Assembly (NCBI RefSeq): GCF_011045125.1
Contig: NZ_JAAKZF010000001.1
Coordinates: 186,001-250,000, forward strand
Length of the DNA stretch: 64,000 bases
DNA from: Allomesorhizobium camelthorni
GTDB lineage: Bacteria; Pseudomonadota; Alphaproteobacteria; Rhizobiales; Rhizobiaceae
Direction: 5' to 3'
A model generated the notes under the pieces. It was not told the DNA's origin, did no database searches, and worked only from the letters and a program-made list of their open reading frames with translations. Shown in pieces: positions 17,644-28,455 of this stretch; the stretch's first letter is position 1; every line of letters begins with the position of its first letter. The translations under genes were made by a program, and so were the position numbers.

Positions 17644-18510
17644 TCACTCCAGTTCGATCCAAAGCGGCAGATGATCGGAGCCGGTCGCAGCAGCGTCCAC
17701 CCAACTGCGGCGCACGCCTGCCATCAGGCCGGCACTGACGAAGGCGTAGTCGATGCGCTTCCAGCGGCTCTTGTCCTGCGGGCGCTTCGGGTCGACCCAG
17801 GTCGTCACCGGCTCGCCCTCCGAGACCCGCGCGGCCGCGTCGGCGGGATGGGTGGCGAGAAGCGGCATGCCGAATTCATGATCGGCCCGGCCGGTCAGTT
17901 CGATGTATTCGGGCGAGCCCGCAAGCATGTTGAAATCGCCCATGACGATGAAGGCTTCGGCATGCGGCGGCTCGGGAAATCCCATTTCCGAGAGCCCGCT
18001 CAGCGCGCCGCCTTCCAGCGGGTAGTTCAGCATCCGCTCGCGCAGGAAGCGGATTTGCGCCAGCCGTTCTTCAGGGCTGCGATGGTCGAGATGGGTGGAA
18101 TAGAAGCGGACCGGTCCGAGCGGCGTGTCGATCAGCGCTTCGATTGCGCCGCGCTGGTAGTTCGTATGGCCATAGGTGCGAGTACGCGGCAGCAGCAGAT
18201 TGCGCGACAGGCGGATCGGCGACCTGGACAGCACCATGTTGCCGAACTGGAACATGACGTTCACCGCTCGCTCGTCCTTCACATGCGAGCCGACGTCGGC
18301 CTCGAAATTGGGGCCGTAGACCGAAAAATAACCGGGAAGGGCGGCACGGATCTCCTCCACCATGTCGTGGCCCTGGTTCTTTGGATTGTTGCGCGACACC
18401 TCCTGCAGCGCGATCACATCGGCGCCGCGCACGGCGTCGGTTATGCGTCCGATATCGTAGCGGCCGTCGAGCCCGACACCGTACTGGATGTTGTAGCTCA
18501 CGCATTTCAT
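17644..18510 (-). CDS. Endonuclease/exonuclease/phosphatase family protein
   Basis: 288 residues from ATG 18510 (MKCVSYNIQYG). Metal-site and catalytic motifs of the family are in order: SYNIQ with the N-terminal Asn, ALQEVSRN with the metal-binding Glu, STHLDHRS, VMGDFNML with the catalytic Asp and Asn, and SDHLPLW with the last Asp-His pair. No signal peptide or membrane segment is visible. Family members cleave phosphodiesters in DNA, RNA, inositol phosphates or sphingolipids; the substrate cannot be told here. It converges with the acetyltransferase and is divergent from obgE. Confidence 0.85.
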   Translation of the reverse strand: MKCVSYNIQYGVGLDGRYDIGRITDAVRGADVIALQEVSRNNPKNQGHDMVEEIRAALPGYFSVYGPNFEADVGSHVKDERAVNVMFQFGNMVLSRSPIRLSRNLLLPRTRTYGHTNYQRGAIEALIDTPLGPVRFYSTHLDHRSPEERLAQIRFLRERMLNYPLEGGALSGLSEMGFPEPPHAEAFIVMGDFNMLAGSPEYIELTGRADHEFGMPLLATHPADAAARVSEGEPVTTWVDPKRPQDKSRWKRIDYAFVSAGLMAGVRRSWVDAAATGSDHLPLWIELE

Positions 18511-18536
18511 GGCATGTTCCCCCGCAATTCTGAATT

Positions 18537-18580
18537 TTAGAGCATCCTTTGCGCGTCCAAGCGGACGCACGGCGCTCTAA
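18537..18580. repeat. Palindromic intergenic element upstream of obgE
   Basis: Outer arms TTAGAGC and GCTCTAA enclose an inner hairpin GCGTCC/GGACGC. A related half (GCGTTAGAGC) recurs about 50 bp downstream. Short TAGAGC palindromes of this kind are scattered in rhizobial intergenic regions. Confidence 0.5.
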
Positions 18581-18624
18581 GCTCCTGCAATTCGGCTCTC
18601 GCGCTTGGATGCCGCTTGCGTTAG

Positions 18625-19704
<1,080 letters not shown>

Positions 19705-19711
19705 GTCGGCC

Positions 19712-20857
19712 ATGCAGTCCCTGAAAAAATACCGGCGCATCACCGTCAAGATCGGCTCGGCGCTGCTCGTCGACCGCGCTGCCGGGCTGAAGCGCGAATG
19801 GCTGGCCTCGCTGGCCGAAGATGTCTCGACGCTTGCGGCCGGCGGGGCGGACGTGCTGGTCGTCTCGTCCGGGGCTATCGCGCTCGGGCGCACCGTGCTC
19901 GGCCTCGGCAAACGGGCGCTGAAGCTGGAGGAAAGCCAGGCGGCGGCGGCCGTCGGGCAGATCGAACTCGCCGGCGCGTGGTCGGAGGCGCTGGCGCGCT
20001 GCGGCCTGAGATCCGGGCAGGTGCTGGTCACACTCGGCGACACCGAAGAGCGCCGCCGCTATCTGAACGCACGCGCGACGATCTCGACGCTGCTCAAGAT
20101 GAAGGCGGTGCCGGTCATCAACGAGAACGACACGGTGGCGACGTCTGAAATCCGCTACGGCGACAATGACCGGCTGGCGGCGCGGGTGGCGACCATGATG
20201 GGCGCCGACCTGCTGGTGCTGCTGTCCGATATAGACGGCCTCTACACCGCGCCGCCGGCGCACGACGCGGCGGCCAAGTTCATTCCGGTCGTCGAGCGCA
20301 TTACGCCCGAGATCGAGGCGATGGCGGGAGCCGCGGCCTCCGAGCTGTCGCGCGGCGGCATGCGCACGAAACTCGATGCCGGCAAAATCGCGACGGCGGC
20401 GGGAACCGCGATGATCATCACCTCGGGGACAAGGCTCTCGCCGCTGATGGCGATCGAGCGCGGCGAGCGGGCGACATGGTTCAAGCCGAGTGCCAATCCG
20501 GTCAAGGGCTACAAGAGCTGGATCGCCGGACAGCTCGAACCGGCGGGAAGACTGACGGTTGACGCCGGCGCGGTCGGCGCACTGCTTTCGGGCAAGTCGC
20601 TGCTGCCGGCCGGCGTGAAACTGGTCAGCGGCAATTTTTCGCGCGGCGACACGGTGGCGATCCTCACGCCCGAGGGCCGCGAGATGGCGCGCGGCCTTGT
20701 TGCCTACGATGCCGCCGATGCCGTAAGGATTGCGGGGTTGAAGACGGCCGAGATCGAGGCCGTGCTGGGCTACGAGGCGCGCTCGGCGATGATCCACCGC
20801 GACGATCTGGTGGTGAGCATGCGCGAACCGATGGAAGAAGCCCGGGCTGAAGGATGA
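19712..20857 (+). CDS. proB: Glutamate 5-kinase
   Basis: 381 residues. The amino-acid kinase domain starts with [13 protein letters not shown], then [20 protein letters not shown] and [26 protein letters not shown] is the conserved loop. The C-terminal PUA domain (about 285-370) begins at [22 protein letters not shown]. It phosphorylates glutamate as the first step to proline and normally is feedback-inhibited by proline. Lies between obgE (7 bp) and proA (3 bp), forming the conserved obgE-proB-proA operon. Confidence 0.97.
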   Translation: MQSLKKYRRITVKIGSALLVDRAAGLKREWLASLAEDVSTLAAGGADVLVVSSGAIALGRTVLGLGKRALKLEESQAAAAVGQIELAGAWSEALARCGLRSGQVLVTLGDTEERRRYLNARATISTLLKMKAVPVINENDTVATSEIRYGDNDRLAARVATMMGADLLVLLSDIDGLYTAPPAHDAAAKFIPVVERITPEIEAMAGAAASELSRGGMRTKLDAGKIATAAGTAMIITSGTRLSPLMAIERGERATWFKPSANPVKGYKSWIAGQLEPAGRLTVDAGAVGALLSGKSLLPAGVKLVSGNFSRGDTVAILTPEGREMARGLVAYDAADAVRIAGLKTAEIEAVLGYEARSAMIHRDDLVVSMREPMEEARAEG

Positions 20858-20860
20858 GCC

Positions 20861-22147
20861 ATGCTGACGACGCATGAGAAACCCCGCGAGGACACCGCCA
20901 CCCTGATGGCCGATATCGGCCGCCGGGCGCGGGCTGCGGCGCGGCCATTGGCGATCGCCAGCGCCGAACGCAAGCACGCGGCGCTGATCGCCATGGCAGA
21001 TGCCATTCTGCGCGGCGAGGACAAGATTCTGGCCGCCAACGCCATCGATCTGAAGAATGGCGAGGAGGCCCGCCTCGGCGCGTCGTTCATGGACCGGCTG
21101 AAACTGACGCCGGCCCGCATCCGCGACATGGCCGACGGGATCAGAGCTATCGCCGAACTCCGCGACCCGGTCGGCGAGGTCATCGCCGAATGGGACCGCC
21201 CGAACGGGCTGCATATAGAGCGCGTGCGCACGCCGCTGGGCGTCATCGGTGTGATCTACGAAAGCCGGCCCAATGTGACGGCTGACGCCGGAGCGCTCTG
21301 CCTGAAAGCCGGCAATCCGGTGATCCTGCGCGGCGGCTCGGATTCGCTGAATTCTTCGGCCGCGATCCACGCCTGCCTGGTGGAGGGGTTGAAAGCGGCG
21401 AAGCTGCCGGCCGACGCGATCCAATTGGTGCCGACCACCGACCGCGCCGCCGTCGGCGAAATGCTGAAGGGGCTTTCCGGCAATCTCGACGTCATCATCC
21501 CGCGCGGCGGCAGGAGCCTGGTCGAGCGCGTGCAGAACGAAGCCCGCGTGCCGGTCTTCGCGCATCTCGAAGGCATCTGCCATCTCTACATCGACAAATC
21601 GGCCAAGCTAGACATGGCGGTCGCGATCGCCGTCAACGCCAAGATGCGGCGCACCGGCATTTGCGGCGCGGCGGAGACGCTGCTTGTCGATCGGGCAGCC
21701 GCTTCGACGCATCTCGTGCCGGTGCTGCAGGCACTGAGAAATGCCGGCTGTGAGATCCATGCCGATGAGGAGGTTCTGGCCGTATTCTCCGATGCGCAAA
21801 AAGCCGTTGAGGCAGACTGGTTCACCGAATATCTCGACGCCATCATCGCAGTGAAGCTAGTCGACGGCGTTTCCAGCGCGATCGAGCATATTGAAACCTA
21901 TTCCTCGCACCACACCGAGGCGATCGTCGCCGAGGACGCGGCAACCGTCGAACGGTTCTTCAATGAGATCGACTCGGCGATCCTGCTGCACAACGCCTCG
22001 ACCCAATTCGCCGATGGCGGCGAATTCGGCATGGGTGCGGAGATCGGCATCGCCACCGGCAAGATGCACGCGCGCGGCCCGGTCGGCGTCGAGCAGGTGA
22101 CCTCGTTCAAGTACCGCGTGCGCGGTTCGGGGCAGGTGCGGGCGTGA
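20861..22147 (+). CDS. proA: Glutamate-5-semialdehyde dehydrogenase
   Basis: 428 residues. Aldehyde-dehydrogenase fold with the ProA blocks [33 protein letters not shown], and the catalytic cysteine in [23 protein letters not shown] and [19 protein letters not shown] near the C-terminus are the family's typical end. Reduces glutamyl-5-phosphate to the semialdehyde using NADPH. Three-base gap after proB implies coupled translation. Followed by a large palindrome. Confidence 0.97.
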   Translation: MLTTHEKPREDTATLMADIGRRARAAARPLAIASAERKHAALIAMADAILRGEDKILAANAIDLKNGEEARLGASFMDRLKLTPARIRDMADGIRAIAELRDPVGEVIAEWDRPNGLHIERVRTPLGVIGVIYESRPNVTADAGALCLKAGNPVILRGGSDSLNSSAAIHACLVEGLKAAKLPADAIQLVPTTDRAAVGEMLKGLSGNLDVIIPRGGRSLVERVQNEARVPVFAHLEGICHLYIDKSAKLDMAVAIAVNAKMRRTGICGAAETLLVDRAAASTHLVPVLQALRNAGCEIHADEEVLAVFSDAQKAVEADWFTEYLDAIIAVKLVDGVSSAIEHIETYSSHHTEAIVAEDAATVERFFNEIDSAILLHNASTQFADGGEFGMGAEIGIATGKMHARGPVGVEQVTSFKYRVRGSGQVRA

Positions 22148-22198
22148 GCGCTTGTAGCGGCAGACGGTTGAACGTCCTTGCTGTTGAATAGCGCTTTG

Positions 22199-22378
22199 GT
22201 GCCCTACGTTGCCCCCCTCTGTCCTGCCGGACATCTCCCCTACGAGGGGGGAGATTGGCCGGCCGAGCCGTCTTCGCCAATCACCAGGGTTGCAGGAGTG
22301 GCGGATCGGGCGAAGCTGCTGATCTCCCCCCTTGTGGGGGAGATGTCCGGCAGGACAGAGGGAGGCAACGTAGGGCAC
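22199..22378. repeat. 180-bp palindromic intergenic element
   Basis: Two arms of about 42 bases, 22199-22240 and 22337-22378, are almost perfect inverse copies; both include TGTCCTGCCGGACATCTCCCC in one or other sense. The middle 96 bases contain further short inverted pairs. The element fills the gap between proA and nadD and would form a long hairpin in RNA. Such elements are spread through rhizobial genomes. It may also stop transcription from proA. Confidence 0.85.
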
Positions 22379-22432
22379 GACAAAGCAGTCCTACGCGATT
22401 GGCCATCTTATTGCGCGGCAAGGGGCTGAGGA

Positions 22433-23071
22433 GTGTCTCCAACCGACATCCTCCATCACCACCTCCGCATGCCCCATGTCGAAAAGGGCATGGCGGTCGG
22501 GCTGTTCGGCGGCTCGTTCAATCCTTCGCATCGCGGCCATGCGCTGGTCGCCGAGATCGCGCTCAGGCGCCTCAAGCTCGACCAGCTCTGGTGGATCGTC
22601 ACGCCCGGCAATCCGCTGAAGGCCTCCAGCGAGCTTGCGCCGCTCTCCGAGCGCCTGAAGCTTTCCGAAGCGGTTGCCCGGGATCCGCGCATCAAGGTCA
22701 CCGCCTTTGAGGCGCGCCACAATGTCCGCTACACGGCCGACACGTTGGCGCTGATCAAGGCGCGCAATCCCGGCGTCGATTTCGTCTGGATCATGGGCGC
22801 GGACAATCTGCGCGATTTCCACCATTGGCAGCGCTGGCGGCAGATCGCGCTGACCTTTCCGATCGCCGTCATTGACCGGCCGGGCGCGACCTTGTCCTTC
22901 CTGTCCTCGGTGGTGGCCAAGACCTTCGACTATGCCCGTATCGACGAGGCGGACGCGCCTCGACTGGCGCGGATGAAAGCGCCTGCCTGGACCTTCATCC
23001 ACGGACCGCGCTCCTCGCTGTCATCGACCGCCATCCGCAACGGGTCGAAGGGCAAAGCCCCGCCGGCATGA
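22433..23071 (+). CDS. nadD: Nicotinate-nucleotide adenylyltransferase
   Basis: 212 residues from GTG 22433 (ATG at 22469 is the alternative). GLFGGSFNPSHRGH is the HxGH-bearing nucleotidyltransferase motif; WWIVTPGNPLK, the phosphate-binding SST-like IRN (SSTAIRNG) and FVWIMGADN are also conserved. Converts nicotinate mononucleotide and ATP to deamido-NAD. In the usual rhizobial order it precedes rsfS, but here a transporter gene is placed between them. Confidence 0.93.
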   Translation: MSPTDILHHHLRMPHVEKGMAVGLFGGSFNPSHRGHALVAEIALRRLKLDQLWWIVTPGNPLKASSELAPLSERLKLSEAVARDPRIKVTAFEARHNVRYTADTLALIKARNPGVDFVWIMGADNLRDFHHWQRWRQIALTFPIAVIDRPGATLSFLSSVVAKTFDYARIDEADAPRLARMKAPAWTFIHGPRSSLSSTAIRNGSKGKAPPA

Positions 23072-23169
23072 TCCACACGCGCCAATCCGGCGGTCCAGCA
23101 CGCCGCCCGCCTGTCGATGTCGCTTTTGCCGCTTCCTGAATCCCGTGCCGCAGGCAAGCTCGCCGCGAC

Positions 23170-24459
23170 ATGAACGCCGCGCACCCGAAACCAATCGAGC
23201 AGAACGAGGCCGGCGATGCGCCGACACCGGCAATCGCGGTCGCCAGCGTCATCGTCGCGCTGGCGCTGGTGGCGGTCGGCAACGGACTGATGTTCGCCTA
23301 CATACCGGTGCGGCTCGGCTCGGAAGGATTTCCGCCGACCTGGGCCGGGAGCATCCTGACCGGTCTGTCGGCCGGCGGCATGGCCGGCTGCCTGCTGACA
23401 GGGCGGATCGTGCGCCGTGTCGGCCACGCTCGCGCCTTCATGGTGTTTTCCGCGCTGATCGTTCTCTCCAACGCCCTGGTCGGCGCCGGCGTCTATCCGG
23501 TTCTCTGGATCGTTGCGCGCGCGCTTTACGGCTTCGCCATCAGTGGCGTGTTCATCGTGGCGCAGAGCTGGCTGAACGATGTCGTCGCCAACTCGATCCG
23601 CGGCCGGGTGATGGCGATCTTCTATGTCAGCTACATTGTCGGGCTGGGCGTCGGCTCGTTCATGTTGAGCTTCGTCGACATTACGATTTCGGAAGCGCCG
23701 CTGGTCGGCATCGCCTTCACCGCACTGTCAATCCTGCCGGTCGGGCTGACAAGGCTGCGGCCGCCGCCTCCGCCGGAATCCGCTTCCGTCGCGCTCGGGC
23801 GGGCATGGCGGATTTCGCCGGTCGGCATGGCCGGCATGCTGGCCGTCGGCGGGCTGTCGATGATGGTTGCCGGCTTCGCGCCGATCCACGCCACCGCGAA
23901 GGGTTATTCGCAGCAGGAGGTGGCGACGCTGATGTTCGCCATGCCCCTTGGCACGCTGCTGTTCCAGATCCCGCTGGGCTGGGCCTCCGACCGCACCGAT
24001 CGCCGCTATGTGCTGATCGCGGCTTCGCTGCTCGTCGTCCTGGCCGGCATCGTCGCGAGCCGGATGGACGGCAGCGCGCTGGCCGTCATGATCGCCATCT
24101 ATGTCGTGTGGAGCGGTTCGAGCGAATCCATCTATTCCCTGTCGAGCGCGCACGCCAACGACCGGGCGTCGAAGGACGACCTCGTCACGCTGTCTTCGAC
24201 GATGCTGTTTGCCTGGTCGCTGTCAGGGTTCCTTGTGCCCGGACTGGGAACTATTCTGACCGCGCTCTACGGCACGCAGTCCTTCATGTATGTGGCAATC
24301 GCCATCGGCGCCGCCTTCTGCCTTTTCGTCGCCTGGCGCGTGCTCACAACGAAGGCCGTCGCTGTCGCCACCGTGACGGGATATTCGCCGATGACCGCGC
24401 AGGCGCCGTTGCCGGTGGAACTCGCCTTCTCGACGGACGAAGAGTCTGACGGCCGGTAA
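23170..24459 (+). CDS. Major facilitator superfamily transporter, YcaD-like
   Basis: 429 residues with about 12 hydrophobic segments. The first begins at IAVASVIVALALVAVGNGLMFAY and the loop GRIVRRVGHARAF between segments 2 and 3 is the MFS motif A. LGWASDRTDRRYVL is the equivalent loop in the second half. The central cytoplasmic loop is short (TRLRPPPPPESASVALG). It resembles YcaD/UMF-type transporters with unknown substrates. It interrupts the standard nadD-rsfS order, though on the same strand and with a 98-bp upstream gap. Confidence 0.85.
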   Translation: MNAAHPKPIEQNEAGDAPTPAIAVASVIVALALVAVGNGLMFAYIPVRLGSEGFPPTWAGSILTGLSAGGMAGCLLTGRIVRRVGHARAFMVFSALIVLSNALVGAGVYPVLWIVARALYGFAISGVFIVAQSWLNDVVANSIRGRVMAIFYVSYIVGLGVGSFMLSFVDITISEAPLVGIAFTALSILPVGLTRLRPPPPPESASVALGRAWRISPVGMAGMLAVGGLSMMVAGFAPIHATAKGYSQQEVATLMFAMPLGTLLFQIPLGWASDRTDRRYVLIAASLLVVLAGIVASRMDGSALAVMIAIYVVWSGSSESIYSLSSAHANDRASKDDLVTLSSTMLFAWSLSGFLVPGLGTILTALYGTQSFMYVAIAIGAAFCLFVAWRVLTTKAVAVATVTGYSPMTAQAPLPVELAFSTDEESDGR

Positions 24460-24599
24460 TCGGCCGAAACCGGACCATGTCTTGAAACCGTTACCCGACT
24501 CTGCCTATCTATCGAGTATTCGCAATAATGCGGATGTTGGTTGTTCCTGTTTCGAAAGGAAAGACACTGAGAACAGCACTACGGAAGAAGGCAGTCGTC

Positions 24600-24977
24600 A
24601 TGCCTTCGCCGGCCGGGATGAGCGGAAACGCAGCCGTGTCCCGCGCCCTCGACACCGTCCTTGCCAGTCTGGAAGACTCCAAGGCCGAAAATATCGTCTC
24701 CATCGACATTCAGCGGAAATCGAGCCTCGGCGACTATATGGTCGTCGCTTCAGGCCGTTCCCACCGTCATGTCGCGGCGGTTGCCGACCAACTGCTCACG
24801 GCGCTCAAGGATGCCGGCCTCGGCACCGCGCGCGTCGAGGGCCTGGCGGGCGCCGACTGGGTTCTGATCGATTCAGGCGATATCATCGTCCATGTCTTCC
24901 GCCCCGAAGTCCGCGACTTCTACAATCTCGAAAAGATGTGGCAGGCGCCGGATCTCGAGGAAGAAACGGTTCACTGA
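24600..24977 (+). CDS. rsfS: Ribosomal silencing factor RsfS
   Basis: 125 residues from ATG 24600, with GAAGG eight bases before it; the frame open to 24528 is not needed. LEDSKAENIVSIDIQRKSSLGDYMVVASGRSHRHV is split here only by reading: the key parts are D-I, the SLGDYMV strand and the GRSxRHV loop. GADWVLIDSGDIIVHVF and YNLEKMW are typical RsfS blocks that bind L14 and block subunit joining in starvation. rlmH follows after 21 bp. Confidence 0.95.
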   Translation: MPSPAGMSGNAAVSRALDTVLASLEDSKAENIVSIDIQRKSSLGDYMVVASGRSHRHVAAVADQLLTALKDAGLGTARVEGLAGADWVLIDSGDIIVHVFRPEVRDFYNLEKMWQAPDLEEETVH

Positions 24978-24998
24978 ACCGTTCACGGCCGGGACAGG

Positions 24999-25481
24999 AT
25001 GCGCATAGCCGTACATGCCGTGGGCCGGATGAAGTCCGGCCCCGACAAGGAATTGGCCGAGCGCTATTTCGATCGCTTTTCCAAGAGCGGCCCGGCCTTG
25101 GGCCTGGAATTTACCGGCGTGACGGAAATCGCGGAAAGCCGCGCCCAGACCGCCGGCGAGCGCCGCCGCGAAGAAGCGCAAAAACTGTCGGCGCAGCTTG
25201 GCGCCGGCATTTCCCTCATCCTGCTCGATGAGCGCGGCAAAAACCTGTCATCGGAAGAATTCGCCCGGAAGATCGGTTCGATGCGCGACGATGGCCGGCG
25301 TGGCCTAGTCATTGCCATCGGCGGGGCGGATGGTCACGAGGCGTCTTTACGCGAACAGGCCGCCTTGGTTCTATCGTTCGGCGCGATGACATGGCCGCAT
25401 CAGCTCGTCCGCATCATGCTGGCCGAGCAGCTCTACCGCGCCGCCACCATACTGTCGGGCCATCCCTATCACAGGGCCTGA
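24999..25481 (+). CDS. rlmH: 23S rRNA pseudouridine-1915 N3-methyltransferase
   Basis: 160 residues. SPOUT-class knot: ISLILLDERGKNLSSEEFA, then the SAM-binding loop VIAIGGADGHE, then FGAMTWPHQLVRIMLAEQLYRA with the C-terminal Tyr-Arg that approach the substrate; the final PYHR is invariant in the family. Acts on helix 69 of mature 70S ribosomes. It lies in the conserved rsfS-rlmH pair. Confidence 0.96.
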   Translation: MRIAVHAVGRMKSGPDKELAERYFDRFSKSGPALGLEFTGVTEIAESRAQTAGERRREEAQKLSAQLGAGISLILLDERGKNLSSEEFARKIGSMRDDGRRGLVIAIGGADGHEASLREQAALVLSFGAMTWPHQLVRIMLAEQLYRAATILSGHPYHRA

Positions 25482-25582
25482 TGGTGGGCGTTTCGCCGAA
25501 AGCGTGTCTTGCCCCTGTCGTTATGGTTGATGGTCCGTTAACGAACGAGCCGATAGAATCCGGGCGGCATGTGGCGCGAATT

Positions 25583-26905
25583 ATGACGATTGTGACGGGA
25601 CCGAAAGCGGAGCTACTGCGCCGCGGCATATTTGCCGCCGCGATGCTGCTGCTTGGCGCAGGTTTCGCCCATGGCCAGGACCGCGTTCCCGAAGCGGCAG
25701 CGCCCGATCTGCGGCGCGCCGAATATGAGCGCGTGCTGCGCGAATCCGAGCTTTCGGCCGAGCGGCTGGAAGAACTTGCGGCCGAGATCGCGGACGTCAA
25801 GAAGGATCACGCCTCGATCACCGCCAGCCTGATCCAGTCGGCCAAGACCGAGCAGAAGCTCAGCCAGGACATAGACGACATCACCGGCAGGCTCGAAGCG
25901 TTGAAGGATCAGGAGGACGGCATAAGGCGCTCGCTGAGCGCCCGGCGCGGCGTGCTCGCCGAAGTGCTTGGCGCGCTGCAGCGAATGGGCCTGAATCCGC
26001 CGCCGGCAATCCTGGTCAAGCCGGAGGACGCGCTGTCGTCAGTGCGCAGCGCCATCCTGCTCGGCGCCGTCGTGCCTGAACTGCGCGCCGAGACAGACAT
26101 CCTGCTGGCCGACATGAAGGAGATGATGAGGCTTTCAGCCTCGATCGAGGCCGAGCGCGGCCGTCTCGTGGCGTCGGTAGGCGAGCAAGTCGCCGAAAAG
26201 CAGCGGCTGAACCTCCTTCTCCAAGAGAAGCAGAAGCTTCAGAGCGAGGCCGAAACCGCGCTCGCCGAGGAGCAGCGCAAGTCCGAACAACTCGCAGCCA
26301 AGGCATCGAGCCTTAAAGACCTGATCGCGGCGCTGGAAAAGCAGGCCGAGGAAAGCCGCCTGGCCGAAGAGGCGCGGCGGAAGGCCGAGCAGGAAAAGGC
26401 CGAGCGCGAGGCGGAAATCGCGGCCCTGCCCGACGCCAACCGGCTGCTCTCGGCCGCCCCCTTCGCGTCGCTGCGCGGGCAGGTGGCGATGCCTGTTGCG
26501 GGCCGCATGAAGCGCCGCTTCGGCGCCAAGGACGGTAACGGCGGCGTGATGCTCGGCGACATGGTTGCGACACAATCGGGAGCCATCGTCACCGCGCCTG
26601 CCGATGGGAGCGTTCTTTATGCGGGGCCGTTCCGTTCGTATGGACAACTCTTGATCCTGGATGCCGGAGACGGCTATCATGTGGTTCTGGCGGGCATGAG
26701 CAGAATCAACGTCACTCTTGGTCAGTCCGTCCTAGCCGGCGAACCAATCGGAGCGATGGGGGAAGCCAGGGTAGCTAACGCCTCGGCTGCGAGTGCAAAT
26801 ACCGCGCCGGAACTCTATATTGAGTTCCGCAAAGATGGAAAACCCGTCGATCCGGCCCCGTGGTGGGCGGAGCGTCTTTCTGGAAGGACAGGAAATGGTA
26901 CGTAA
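25583..26905 (+). CDS. EnvC/M23-like murein hydrolase activator
   Basis: 440 residues from ATG 25583, which gives a signal peptide (RRGIFAAAMLLLGAGFAHGQ). Residues about 40-290 are a long coiled coil rich in A, E, K and R. The C-terminal LytM domain begins near MPVAGRMKRRFG. The zinc ligands of active M23 peptidases are missing: GDMVATQ stands where H-x-x-x-D is expected and YIEFRKDG where H-x-H is expected. This degenerate form fits EnvC-type activators of amidases in cell separation. Its end overlaps ctpA by 11 bp. Confidence 0.88.
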   Translation: MTIVTGPKAELLRRGIFAAAMLLLGAGFAHGQDRVPEAAAPDLRRAEYERVLRESELSAERLEELAAEIADVKKDHASITASLIQSAKTEQKLSQDIDDITGRLEALKDQEDGIRRSLSARRGVLAEVLGALQRMGLNPPPAILVKPEDALSSVRSAILLGAVVPELRAETDILLADMKEMMRLSASIEAERGRLVASVGEQVAEKQRLNLLLQEKQKLQSEAETALAEEQRKSEQLAAKASSLKDLIAALEKQAEESRLAEEARRKAEQEKAEREAEIAALPDANRLLSAAPFASLRGQVAMPVAGRMKRRFGAKDGNGGVMLGDMVATQSGAIVTAPADGSVLYAGPFRSYGQLLILDAGDGYHVVLAGMSRINVTLGQSVLAGEPIGAMGEARVANASAASANTAPELYIEFRKDGKPVDPAPWWAERLSGRTGNGT

Positions 26906-28220
26906 ATTGTCGCTTCTGTTTGCCGGTGCGCTGATGGGCGCATCCGCCATGAGCCTCGTCTATGGCGCGCCCGGGTCGACAGCCAATGCGGCGGGCTCCG
27001 ACACATATCGCCAGCTGGCGATATTCGGCGACATTTTCGAGCGTGTGCGGGCGCAGTATGTGACCCCGCCCGAGGAGAAGTCGCTGGTGGAAAACGCCAT
27101 CAACGGCATGCTGACCTCGCTCGATCCGCATTCCTCCTATCTCAATCCGGAAGCCGCAAAGGACATGCGGGTTCAGACCAAGGGTGAGTTCGGTGGCCTC
27201 GGCATCGAGGTCACCATGGAAAACGAGCTGGTCAAGGTGATCACGCCGATCGACGACACCCCGGCCGCCAAGGCTGGCGTACGCGCCGGCGATTTCATCG
27301 CCGAGATCGATGGCGAGGAAGTGCGCGGCCTGACGCTGAACGACGCCGTCGAAAAGATGCGCGGCCTGGTCAACACGCCGATCACGCTCACCATCCTGCG
27401 CGAAGGCGCCGACAAGCCGCTCGAAATCACTATCGTGCGCGACATCATCAAGGTGAAGGCGGTGAAGTTCCGCGTCGAGAACGATGTCGGCTACATGAAG
27501 ATCACCTCGTTCACCGAGAAGACCTTCGACGATCTGGAAGCCGCGATCAATTCGATCAAGAGCCAGGTTCCGGACGACAAGCTCAAGGGCTACGTGCTCG
27601 ACCTGCGCCTGAACCCGGGCGGTCTGCTCGACCAGGCTGTCAGCGTCTCCGACAGCTTCCTCGATCGCGGCGAGATCGTTTCGACCCGCGGGCGCGATCC
27701 GAAGGACATCACCCGCTTCGATTCGCGCCCTGGCGACATGATCGACGGCAAGCCGCTGATCGTGCTCGTCAATGGTGGCTCGGCCAGCGCCTCGGAAATC
27801 GTCGCCGGCGCGCTGCAGGATCACCGCCGCGCGACGGTGGTGGGCACGACCTCGTTCGGCAAGGGTTCGGTCCAGACGATCATCCCGCTCGCCGAGAACG
27901 GCGCGCTGCGCCTGACGACCGCGCTCTACTACACGCCGGCCGGCAAATCGATCCAAGGCAAGGGTATCTCGCCCGACATCAAGGTCGAGCAGCCGCTGCC
28001 GGAGGAACTGCAGGGCCGAGACGTCTCCCGTGGCGAGTCGGATCTGAAGGGCCACATCAAGGGCGTCGAGGAGAGTGACGAGGGTTCGGGTTCGGCAGCC
28101 TATGTGCCGCCGGAAGCCAAGGACGACATCCAGCTCCAGTATGCGCTCGAACTGCTGCGCGGCCAGAAGACGGATCCGGCATTTCCGCCCAATCCGGAAA
28201 AGGCCGTGATGAACCAGTAG
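26895..28220 (+). CDS. ctpA: Carboxy-terminal processing protease (S41)
   Basis: 441 residues from ATG 26895 (GGACAGGAA ribosome site). A signal or anchor segment (LSLLFAGALMGASAMSLVYG) is followed by the N-terminal helical part with LDPHSSYLNPE, a PDZ domain (about 85-170, GGLGIEVTMEN), and the S41 core. The catalytic Ser lies in GGSASASEIVAGA and the Lys in FGKGSVQTI. Exported serine protease acting on periplasmic or membrane proteins. Translation is coupled to the EnvC-like gene; the pair is conserved in rhizobia. Confidence 0.95.
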   Translation: MVRKLSLLFAGALMGASAMSLVYGAPGSTANAAGSDTYRQLAIFGDIFERVRAQYVTPPEEKSLVENAINGMLTSLDPHSSYLNPEAAKDMRVQTKGEFGGLGIEVTMENELVKVITPIDDTPAAKAGVRAGDFIAEIDGEEVRGLTLNDAVEKMRGLVNTPITLTILREGADKPLEITIVRDIIKVKAVKFRVENDVGYMKITSFTEKTFDDLEAAINSIKSQVPDDKLKGYVLDLRLNPGGLLDQAVSVSDSFLDRGEIVSTRGRDPKDITRFDSRPGDMIDGKPLIVLVNGGSASASEIVAGALQDHRRATVVGTTSFGKGSVQTIIPLAENGALRLTTALYYTPAGKSIQGKGISPDIKVEQPLPEELQGRDVSRGESDLKGHIKGVEESDEGSGSAAYVPPEAKDDIQLQYALELLRGQKTDPAFPPNPEKAVMNQ

Positions 28221-28251
28221 GCCGTTTTTAACTCTACTCTGACGGTCATCT

Positions 28252-28320
28252 AGAGCGATTGTCTGCGCTTCCGGTGCTCACGGACTTGAATGTCCGCTCC
28301 GCTCCGGTTCTCGAAAATCA
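28252..28320. repeat. REP-like intergenic sequence after ctpA
   Basis: Starts with TAGAGCGATTGTCTGCGC, then contains the hairpin CGGAC-TTGAAT-GTCCG and two CCGCTCCG repeats. Such pieces recur in Mesorhizobium-like genomes. It lies in the 235-bp gap before the deacetylase; the rest of the gap shows no gene. Confidence 0.45.
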
Positions 28321-28455
28321 CTCTATATGACTCGCCAGAGCGAGTTATAATCCGGCCTACACGATCGACCGCGTACTGCGTATTGCGTTGCTGCCGGGAC
28401 CCGCAAGGTTCCGGCAGTTTGATTCAGGGACTGTTCCGCCGGCAGGGGATTTGGC

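Noticed and set aside
23145-24449. A second long plus-strand frame over the MFS transporter
   Set aside because: The other frame gives 12 hydrophobic segments and MFS motifs, whereas this one is Arg/Gly/Asp-rich.
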